NCBI GenBank assembly: GCA_028281465.1
Contig: JANQJV010000277.1
Coordinates: 1 to 64,000, forward strand
Direction of reading: 5' to 3'
Length of the DNA: 64,000 nt
DNA from: Azospirillaceae bacterium
GTDB lineage: Bacteria; Pseudomonadota; Alphaproteobacteria; Azospirillales; Azospirillaceae
A program made the translations under genes and the position numbers. Shown here one piece after another: positions 1-10,400 of this stretch. Under the pieces are notes generated by a model, which saw nothing but the letters and a program-made list of their open reading frames with translations, was not told the DNA's origin and did not search any database. Within the stretch, counting starts at the first letter, position 1. The number at the start of each line of letters is the position of its first letter.

Positions 1-306
1 TTTCAAGACTCCACCTCACGGTTAAAATACAGCGGTCAATTTCCCGCCGCCGATAGAAGGGAAGGCGATAGGCCCTTGCCCATCGGCCCAATCTAAGCCT
101 GACGACCGAACCACGCCCCAGCGTCGCGGTCGCACTCCCCGGATACGATCCCCTTGTAGTGAAGACCTTTGGCCTCAAGCCATTGATTTTGAACACCCGG
201 AGCATCGAAAAACCCGCGAATTCGGGTTAAGAGAGAGTGCCGCCAATGGTTGGCCCCTTGGCCAGGCTCGCCTGGCAGGATCCAAGAAGTCTTTTAGCAC
301 TTTTTC
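1..306. other. left-edge region without a supported gene
   Basis: I see no convincing coding region here. Short open frames are present, but none has a recognisable domain or a good ribosome binding site. The stretch lies just beyond the 3' end of the IS3-family remnant. At 261-276 there is a perfect 6-bp inverted repeat (GCCAGG, loop CTCG, CCTGGC), but no T-run follows on either strand, so it is not a convincing intrinsic terminator. The region could hold the end of the decayed insertion sequence, but I could not identify its terminal repeat. Confidence 0.5.
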
Positions 307-774
307 TCATGTTATGGAATCAGTTCTTTGTAGATATTGTTGGGCCTGTGGGTATGTGGGCGAAGGCGAGCATTTCCCCATGGTTCCGTGCTCCGGTCTT
401 TCCATGGAAACAATGTTTGTCGGGACCATTGGGAGAAGCCCAGCCGGTCGGCAGAGCCGATCGTCCACAGAGCCACAGGCCGGCACCGGCTTCGAAAACC
501 TCGCCAGGCGTTCGGTAGCCCAAAGCCTGATGCGGACGGGTGTCATTGTAGTGCATCAGATAGGCGCCAATCCCGCTGCGCGCCCCGGCGACGGTGGCGG
601 TGGCCTTGATGAAGGCCTCGCTGGTGAACTGGCTGCCTTGGTCGGTGTGAAGATACCGGGGCTGCCGTAGCGAGCCAGGGCCTCTTCCAAGGCGTCGACG
701 CAAAAATCCGCGTCCATCGTGTTCGACAGACGCCACGACAACACCCGGCGGCTCATCCAGTCCACCACCACATT
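307..774 (-). pseudogene. IS3-family transposase (OrfB) remnant, frameshifted and internally deleted
   Basis: Pieces of an IS3-family DDE integrase are visible in three frames on the minus strand. DWMSRRVLSWRLSNTMDADF lies near 762-703. HTDQGSQFTSEAF, which carries the second catalytic Asp region, lies near 650-610 in another frame. It is followed at once by ARSGIGAYLMHYNDTRPHQA and GYRTPGEVF, near 570-490. In intact members about 40 residues, including the catalytic Glu region, separate the last two blocks, so there is an internal deletion. A typical C-terminal piece, PTYPQAQQ, appears in yet another frame near 345. The N-terminal half and the OrfA gene are absent. The element cannot encode an active transposase. 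Its 5' boundary runs directly into the sulfotransferase remnant. Confidence 0.85.
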
Positions 775-1474
775 GGCACGGCTGCTGGCACGGTCGCGCC
801 CAAAAAAAACGTGGGATTCGTAGCGTTTGAACAAGTCTGGCGGTAGGATGGTGTCCCGTGGTTTGAATTCGACCTTGCGGTTGATGCGATGCAGGCCGTG
901 CATACCGAGGGCAGCGTCGAACTGCGGTGCGTCGAAGGATAGATTGTCGAAGTCGTGGCCGTCGAAGTACGGTTCACCAATGAAGGTGTAGACCAAGCGC
1001 AGGACCTTGTCTGGTGCCTGGGCCACCAGGTCGTAGTCGACGATCAAGAGCCGGTCGGCGTGTTCGCAGTAAAACGCTTCCTTGAGCGCCGACCAGGCAA
1101 AGCCCACTAAGCGGTCACGCTGGGCGAGCGTGTCGACCCGGCTGAATACGGTGTTGCGCTCGCTCGCGTTGTGCCGAACAGGCGGGTGTTCTCGAACGGA
1201 CTGCCGCGGATCAGGCGCTCGAGGGACTCCATGATCCAGGCGACATTGCGCACCGTGCAGATGAATTTGGCGTCGGGGAACAAGGTTACCAGGGTCGGCA
1301 GACGGGCGCACCACAGCCGGTTGGTGTCGAAGATCACCAGCTTGTCGTGCATCGGGCCATAGAACGGGGCTGGAGATGTTGGCATAGAAATCGTGGGTTT
1401 TGATGCAGCAACGCGCCCAGGAGGGTCGAGCCCGACCGCGGCGGGCCGGAGATGCAGTGGATGGTCTTGTCCAT
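775..1474 (-). pseudogene. sulfotransferase-family pseudogene
   Basis: An ATG at 1474 opens a frame reading MDKTIHCISGPPRSGSTLLG. PRSGSTLLG is the PAPS-binding P-loop-like motif of sulfotransferases. The frame breaks after about 30 residues. Homology continues in the next frame with FYANISSP, KLVIFDTNRLWCARLPTL and FICTVRNVAWIMESLERLI. It shifts again to FSRVDTLAQRDRLVGFAWSA, LLIVDYDLVAQAPDKVLRLV, FIGEPYFDGHDFDNL and FKPRDTILPPDLFKRYESH. About 50 residues expected between SSP and the FDTNRLW block are missing. The 3' end fuses into transposase sequence. The ATG lies 6 nt past the stop of the caspase-like gene, so the intact gene was probably cotranscribed with it. Multiple shifts plus a deletion make it non-functional. 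Sequencing error could explain single shifts but not the deletion. Confidence 0.85.
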
Positions 1475-1480
1475 CCGACA

Positions 1481-4400
1481 TCACGGTGCCGAGCCGGGGA
1501 GCGTCGCCGCGTCCGCCGGCGCCGGCCCTGCCTCGCTGACATTGAGGCTGCTACCGAAGACGAAGTCGCTGCCGGGCACATGGCCGGCGGCAACGATTCC
1601 GCCGTATTCAGGCGTCTGGTATGTGACCAGGCTGACCTTGTCCTTAACGTCGGCGAACACCTGGAAGCCGGTCTTGCCGACCGCATCCTCACCGAGCACG
1701 GACAGGAGCTGGGCGGCGAACACTGAATGACCGCCGGTGCCGTCGTCACGGACCGGCTCCTCACCACCGGAGGACATGGCCAAGACCGAGCGTGGGAGCG
1801 GCTCGCCGGTCTGGGCCGGGGCATCGGCCCTGCGGTCGGCCGTGACCTGGAATTGGCTGGTGAAGGCGCCGGAATAGCAACTGTCGGAGATGACCAACGT
1901 CTGGCGCGCTTCGATCTCGCGCAAGAACAAAGATAGGTGGGCGGTAGAAATCCAGTTGTCAGCCGTCTGCGTGCTGGCATCCGTGGGCAACCAATAGCCG
2001 ATATCGGAGTCCTCCATCAGATAGCCGTGGCCGGCATAGTAGACGACCAGGTTGCTGTCTTCGCCGAGTTGGGTCGACAGGGCGGCCAAAGCTTGGACGA
2101 TCTCGGTCTGGCCGGGGTTGGTCAGCACGATCGATTGGTAGTCCAGGGAGTCCTCCAACATGCGACCGAGCGCGTTGACATCGTTCAACGGCGTGTTCAG
2201 GTTGGAGATGCTGCCGTCACCGTACTCATTGATGCCGATCAACAACGCCACGTTTGGCTTCGTGATGGGCGGCAAGAATGAGGTGTCGGTGACATCGACG
2301 CCAGCGAACGCGGTAAAGGGGTTGGGGATGCCGCCGTCCTCGATGTCCGACAACGCCCCGGAATAGGCTTGCGTACGGCCGTCCTTGAGGGCCCGGTAGT
2401 AAAGATCGACCAGGGTGGCAGCCGAGGCGCCTTCCAGGTTAAGGGCGCGCAGGCTGCGCAACATTTCGCCCGGATTGATCGCGTTTCCAGACTGAACATC
2501 CTGCAACAAACGCCCGACCGCTTGTTCCACGGCGTTGCCGATCTCCGTCAGGGTCTGCAGAGCTGCGTCGAGCGATGCTTGCTGCAAGGTTTCCGTCGAC
2601 ACCGACAAACGTAACGGTTGACCATCCGTGCTCTCGCTCAACAGCGCGTCGACATCGAAGAGGAAGGGGCCCGGTGCGTCGCTCTCGGGTACCGTGGCAT
2701 CCGACCCATTGTTGGACGATCCACCATTGACCGACCCTGTGGCGCCGCTCTGGTCGGCATCGGCCACCACGGTCCCTTGGGCAACGTTGCCGTCCCCGGG
2801 TGAGGCACCGTCGTCGGCGAGCGTCGTTGGCGTGTTTCCCGTCGTCCCTGGATCCGACGGTGCCGTGGTGTCCGGGGTCGGCACACCCTGGACAGGCGGA
2901 ACCGGAGCTGGCGGTGGTGCCTCCGACCCACCGGCACCCGGCGGTTGGTCGGCGGGGACAAGTGCGACCGGTGTGGCGACCAGCAGCCCCTCCCCGTCCA
3001 ATCCGGGCAACAGGTCGCTTTCACCAGTGGGATCGAGGACGTTTGTCGGGTCGTCCGACACGGCGTCCAGACCCAACCCCGATACGCCATCGACCGCTCG
3101 ATTGAAGCTCGGCACCAGCACCGGTGGCGGCGCTGCGAGGTCGACGTTGGTCGCCGGCAGTCGAACCGGTGACAAGACTGAGTCAGGGGCCGTTGATGAC
3201 ATCTCGTCAGAAGGTGTCTGCCGGTCAGAGCGTAGCGGCGGTGGCAACAGTGGCGACGATGGGTTGTCTGCCCTGCTGCGCTGCGGCACGACTGTCGGCG
3301 TATCGGCCACGTCAGTGACCGTGATGACCACCACGTCGACGCCTATGAACTGCCCATCGAAGACATGAATGGTGATCGTGTGGCTGGTCTGGGATTCGAA
3401 ATCAAGAGCGCCAGCCGTTCGCAAGACGCCGGTGACGGCATCGATGGTGAAAAGCCCGTCTGAATTGCCAGACACGATGCTGTACCTCAGAGGGGCCAGC
3501 GTATCCAGGTCAAAGCCGACCGCCTGTTCCAGAAAGGTGCCTGGGGCCACGTCTTCCGGCACCGTGATGTTCGCTATGGTGACCGTGGGGGCGATGTCGT
3601 TCACATCACCGACCGTAACGACCATGGTGTCGGTCACGGCAAACCGGCCATCGGAGATCTGGATGGTCAGGGTGTGGCTGGATTGGGATTCGAAATCCAG
3701 CTCTGCTACCAGGAATACCTCGCCGGTGGTCGCGTCAATTTCGAACAGTCCGTCCGGATCGCCGTCGATGATGCTGAACACCAACTGGCCCTGCGAGTCC
3801 GAATCCGTGACCAACGCCTGGCCGAGTCGAATACCCACATCGACAGTCTCATCGACGGCAATGTCGGATAGGGTGATCGTGGGTGCGTTGTCATTCACGT
3901 CGCCCACAAAGATCATCACGGTGTCGGCCACCGCATGGGTACCGTCGGACATCTGTATGGTCAGTGTATAGTCCATCGCGCGTTCACGGTCGAGCGCTTT
4001 GGAGACACTGATTTCGCCGCTGTTGGCATCGATGGCGAACACCGAAGCGCCGCTGCCGCCGGTGATGGAATAGGTGAGCGTATCGTCCGCATCAGGATCA
4101 AAGCCGTCAGCCGTAAGGATAATGGTGCCCAGGGTCGCATCTTCGGCCACCGTGGCATCGGTGATCGTGAGTACCGGCACGTTATCGTTAACGTCGATAA
4201 CCGCTATGGTGAAGTCTGTCGTGTTACTATTGATGCCGTCAAAGGACTCGACTGTGATTGTATGATAGTCGGAAACCTCGGCATCTAAAGTTCCTGCGGT
4301 GGTAACAATGCCAGTATTGGCGTCAATTTTGAACAGACCGTTGGAATCATCGGCCAGATGATACGTGATCGTATCACCAGGATCGGCGTCTGTTGACAGA

Positions 4401-7400
4401 GCTGTAATGCCGACCTTGGCTCCAACGGCTGCATCCTCTACTACTTCGTTGGCACTATTATCATCATCGGTTGGCGCTGATGGTGCGTTGTCGTTCTCGC
4501 CGGTTACCATAATAGTCAATTGCGCTGTGCCAATTTCACCTCCGGTGCCAACCAGAACCTCGATTGTGCGACTGGCTACCGGTTCGGCCGCTGTGCTCGC
4601 GAACGTCAACGCCCGCAGGACATTCGTTGCCTCGGGATCGCTCGCGTCGGCGTTGAAGGTAATCTCCAGATCGCTTCCGTCCCGTCCGTCGGCACCGGTG
4701 GTGATGGTGGCCACTTCGGTGCCACCATGACGAATGCTCGGCCCAACCACAGTGACCGGTCCAAAAGCGCCAATGCCGAGCTGGTCGGTCGGATCTGGCG
4801 TGGTTGTATAGGTCAATCGGACCGTGATCCCGTCGAAAGTCTCCAAATTCGTTGTAACGTTGACATTGGGGGCAAGCTGCTGTGGCGTGTCGACAACACT
4901 CTCAGCGTAGGCCGGGTCCTCCAGATCAGACGCGGTGATGAGAATCGCATCGGTCAGTGTGACGTCGTTGCCGTCACCGTCTTCGTAGCTCAGGATGTAC
5001 GGACGGCCGTTGATTGTGGTCGAATACCCCTCGGCCATACCCTGAAACATTCCGGAAACCGCATCGGTTCCGTCGTTATCGACCAATACAAATGTATCGC
5101 CCAAGCTCGACCTAAAATCCGGATCAAACAACAAATCAAGCGACGCATTGTCGATCGAGACCGTGCCAGTGACCACAACTTGGTCGTAATCGGTACCCGG
5201 AGTTGGGCCGTGGATCTCAATCTCCAAACTTGACCCGGGCTCCAAGATCAGATTGCCTGTGGCAAGCTGACCCGGGCTCTTGCCGGGCGCGATCGTGGTT
5301 CCCTCTTGAGCGGTCACCGACCCGGCAATCTTGCCGGTTCCCGCGAGTTGGGCATTGCTGCCGCTGGCCAGGACCACGGCATTGTCGACGTTGGTCAAGA
5401 CACCATCGACCACCAGAACGCCACCAAGCACTTCAGTAACGCCGGAGAACCGGATGTCGTCGCTCTCAAGGATCAGCGTACCGTCTCCGGTCTTTTCCAA
5501 GCGCTGACCCAGGTCGGCACCGGTGTCATGGGCGACATCCGAAACGACTCTGAACACGTCTTCGGCAGTGTCCAGGTGTATGGTGAGAGTCGCATCTACC
5601 CCCAGAATAATATCTTGTCCTGCAATCGTGAAGTCGTCTGCGGCCGAGACATCCAAGATATGGCTGGTTTGCACAATCACCGGTGTGTCCAAAGTGAGGA
5701 TATCACCGGCGAGCACACGACCGATCAAAATAGTGTCTCCTTCCGGAATCCATGTCATTGCTTCACGCAGACTGAAACCAACACCGTCTGTAACATCAGT
5801 CAGGATGCTGGCGCATCCTTGCTCATCTATTGCAGTGTTCACCGCACCTGACGCAACTGATGTGACTTCAATTGCATAGGTGCCATGCCCGACATCGGCA
5901 GCCGACCCGACCGAAACGTAGTATCGACCGGTCGTTTGGGCTGTAAAGGTGAGGAAGGATTCAAATGTTGTTTCGTCGGCGTTGTTGTTCTCAGCGACTA
6001 AATTTCCTTGACTTCCGATTACTCTCAGTAACGGATCTTCTAAAGTGCCAACACCACTGTCAAATCCCAACAGGTCAATATCGATCGTTTGACCAAACGA
6101 CAAATCGAGGGCGAACCAATCCCGGTCACCTGCCTGTTCCAAGCTCCCGTTTACGGTTTCCCCCACGCGCACGGTCGCGGTTGTACTGGTGTCGCGGGCG
6201 TGGTCGTCGACCACCGTCTGCGCCAACACATCGATCGTGTAGCGACCAGTCGTTGACTCATACCCTTGCGCAGAAACGAAATAGGTACCGGCAACGTCGG
6301 CGGTGAAAATCACTGTTGAGAAGTTGTCATCGATGGCGCGCTGGTCGTTGACAGCGATTGGGGTCAGCGCGTCAGGTGCGAAGATCGCCAGCACCGTGTC
6401 ACTCAACCCATCGTCCCCACCGGTTCCGGAAACATCGACCCGCACGGTCTCGCCCGCTGTCAAACTGAGGGCAAACCAGTCAACATCATCTGGGAAATCG
6501 ATCATGCCGGATGCATTGCCACCAACGGAGACGGACCCCGTCGTCGCAGATGTGTCGGTGTAATCGTCCGGCTCCACGTCGGTTTCCGGCACCGCAACCG
6601 TGATGACGAAGCTGGTGGTCGCAACATTGGTACCGTCGTCGACCGAAAGGGTGATGGTGGCCATGCCCGTCTCTCCGGCAGCCGTCTGGACCGACACCTC
6701 ACGGTCATTGCGGTTGATGGCATTCAAGGAGAGGTTGGCATTCGGAACAAGTGTCTGATTGTCCGAGGTGGCCATTATGGACAACGTCTCGATTGATCCA
6801 TCCGGGTCGTCGACGAGGAAACTGAGCGTGCCAGTGCTGCCACCCACCGCCACGATTTGGTCGGAGATGCTGGTGATCAACGGCGTGCCACTAAACTCGA
6901 AGGCACCAATATCGACCGTCGTGTCGACGATGCGATCATATCCAGGTCCACGCTGGTCGACCGGAACGGCTTCGTCGAGATTGGTATCGTCGTCCAGATC
7001 TTGCCGGTCAGCCGGTAGCAAGGCGTTGTCACCGGCATTGATAGCGTTGCTGCCTGCGGCCAGCGCGATCACCTGTGGGCCCTTGCCGAGCGACTGCAGC
7101 CCGTTGCTGCTGAGGCCCGGTGTGGCGAACAGGGTGCCGCCGTGATCCGTGATGTGCTCGGAATCCCCATCCTCGATCAGGGAAGATCGGGACGTGATGG
7201 AGGCATGGGGACCAGCGCGCACGACGTCGCGATGACCGGTGGACACCGTGTTGGCACCGATCAGAGTGTTGTCCAGTGTCACCGCACCATTTTCGACGAA
7301 GACGCCCCCACCGTCCGTGGCCTCATTTAGGGCAATGGTGCTGCTGTAAAGGGCAACCATGTGACCGGCGGCGATAAAAAGACCACCACCGGTCCCAACG

Positions 7401-10400
7401 GCCGTGTTGCTTGCCACCGTACTATTGATGAGGGTCACTGTGCCCTCGACTTGAATGCCGGCACCGTCCGCTCGGGCGTCGTTGAATCCCAGTGTGCTGG
7501 CGGTCATCGTAACCGAGGCGCCTTCAACCAAGAGGCCACCACCATTGGCGCCATCGCCATTGGCTTCGTTGTTGGAGATTGAGGTTCTGACGATATGGGC
7601 GGTGAGTCCGATGCCCGATACCTTCACGCCACCGCCACCCGCATCGGCGACGTTGTGGTCGATCAGACTGTCGAGGATGTCGAGTGTGTCACCTGATTGG
7701 GTGCCATGAAACGCCAAGCCACCACCGAACCCACCTGGGCCGGCATCGTTGCCCTGGAGCGTGGCGTTCATCAGAGTGACCGCGGTGGCCTCGCCGTCAC
7801 TCCTCACATAGACGCCGCCGCCATGGTTATCGGCCGAGTTGTCGGTGATCGTTGTCCCCGCCTCGATCACCAGGTCGGCGTCGCCGCTGATGATGGCACC
7901 GCCGAAATGGGATGTGTTGCCACTGAAACTGCTGTTGGCAATGGTCAGGGTGCCAATGTGACGCGACGAGATCGCACCACCACTTCGGCTCGCCTCATTG
8001 TTAATGAAAGTGCTGTCGCTGATCCTCACATCGAAGATGCCGGCGCTTTCGTGTTTGTTGAAGCGCAGGGCTCCGCCATGCCCGGTTGTCGCATCGGTGC
8101 GGATGGCGGTGTTGCCGATGAACTCGGTGTTGTCGATGGTGACACCGCCTGGGGCGCGACGGGCCTGGATTGCTCCGGCGGCATGGTGGGTCGCCTGATT
8201 GTCGTGGAAGGACGAGTTGAAAATCTGCAGAGAGGCCCCCGGAGTGCCGGGATTGAACTTGATGCCTCCGCCCGATTTGGCATAGCTGTCGCGGATGGTG
8301 ACATCGTCGAGGACCAGTGAGCCACCGTCCTGCGATGTGAGAATCGACCCGCCATTCCCGCTTGGTGCCGCCCCATGGGCGAGGGTGATGCCGGTCAGTG
8401 TGAAGACCGAACCGACACCACCATCAATCTGATGGAAATGTCTGCTGTTTCCTTGTGCGTCCACAGTCACGGCGCCGCCGCCGTCGATGGTCATGGATCG
8501 TTCGATCCAGATTTGTCCCTGGCTGAGGGAGAGGGACTGACCGCTCAGGGTGCCATCGAAGGTGATTGTGCCACCGTCGGAAACATACGCCACCGCCTCA
8601 CGCAACGATAGACCGCCGCCATCAACGGCATCGGCGGCCAGACTGCCGGCATTTGCCTCCTCATCGGCGACGGTCGTCACGACCAGGTTGGCCGAATCAA
8701 GGACGGTCAGCGCGAAGCTGTGGTGGGCGGTGTCCGTGCCGTCGTCGATGGTGAGCGTGATGTTTGCGATGCCGACCTGGCCGGTGGCCGGCACAATCTC
8801 GATTTCACGGATTTCATTTCTGCCGGTGACCGAAATGGCGCCTTGGGGCACCAGGGTCTGATTGTCCGAGGCGACCGAGAGAGTGAGGACGGCCTCTTCG
8901 GTTTCAAGGTCATCGATCGTGAGCGATACCGGCCCCCATGCGCTGTCCATGTCCACCGCCTGGTCGCCCAGGCCGATGACGATCGGTTGGGTGTTGAGGT
9001 CCGCCTGGACCTCGAACGCGCCCATGTCGACGGCAGCGCCGACGCTTCGCAGGGTGGCGGGTCCACGCTGATCAACCGAGAGTGTCTCCGGTGTTATGCC
9101 ATTGCCGTCCAGATCCAGATCGTCCTGGGGCAGGAACGCATTGGAGCCACGGTTGAGGACCGGGCTCGTGGCTTGGAGAGCGATGGTAAGAGTTCCGCCA
9201 CCGTTGTCGGCCAGGCCGGCCGGATCGAGCCGTGGGTCGAGTCCGAATAGGAAACCCGAGTCGTAACTGGAGAGAATTGACGTCGTATCGGTCTGCGTTA
9301 GGCTGTGGTAAGCATTGATGCTCGCGTTGGGGCCTTTATCGATATCGGCATAGGCCTCGTGGCCACTTTGTGTGGCGTTGCCAGCGATCACCGAGTTACG
9401 GAGATCGACCGACGCATAGGAAACGTGAACCGCCCCGCCGACGTGAGAGTAGTTGTTAGCTATCGTGCTGTTTGTAACATTTGCAAAGGCGCCATCGATA
9501 TGGATGCCACCACCCTTGTTACCCGCGTATCCGTCGGCAATCGTTGTGTTGGTAACCTGGGTGGTAGCCTCGTGGGCGGAAAGGCTCCCGCCGAAGTCCC
9601 GCGCGCCATTCGACGAGAGTGTCGAGTTGGCGATGTGCAGTGATCCGTAACGGGCCATGATGCCGCCGCCATTGGCATAGGCATAGTTGTCGTGGATCGT
9701 GCTGCCGATGATGGTCACGGCGGCATCGCGCGCATAAAGGCCACCACCGTCGTAGCCATATTCGTCATCACCGGCCGTATTGCCGTGGATTGTACTGTCC
9801 TGAATGGTTAGAGCCGCGCTGCTTCCTCTGACGTAGATGCCACCGCCCGGGCCACTGTCGGTGTACCCCTTGGTGATGACAAGGCCGTCAAGAGTGACCC
9901 TGTGCCCCCCATTGACCTCCAATACGCGGACAACATTGTTGCCACTGATGGTGACATCAGGAATGTCGTTGTTGTTCAGGTCACCATCGATCATCAGACT
10001 CTTGTCGATCACCAAGGGCCCCAGATTTTCCGTCAGTGTAATGATTACATTATTGCTGGTCTCTCCGGTCTCTTCGAAGACCGCGCCGGTCCCGTCGCCG
10101 AAGGTGATGGTGTCTCCGCCTTGCGCATAATGGATCGCTTCACGCAGTGATAAGCCACCGTTGTCGGCCATGTCGGCATTGACATCGCCCCCATCGGCCG
10201 CGTCGTCCGTTGCGATGTCCACCACCCAGGTCGCGCTGTCGTCCAGCCGGCCAGCAAAGCCGATGGCCGCCACAGTCCTGGCCTCCATTGAGCCGCTCAC
10301 GATCTCCAAATCCCAATCCCCGCCCAGACTGGTCGCGCCGGTGGGACCATCCGATGCAGCGGCGTCGGCCGTAGTTGCCCGAGCCAGATCGGAAAGAAAT

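Noticed and set aside
261-276. Hairpin GCCAGG-CTCG-CCTGGC as a terminator
   Set aside because: No T-run follows on either strand.
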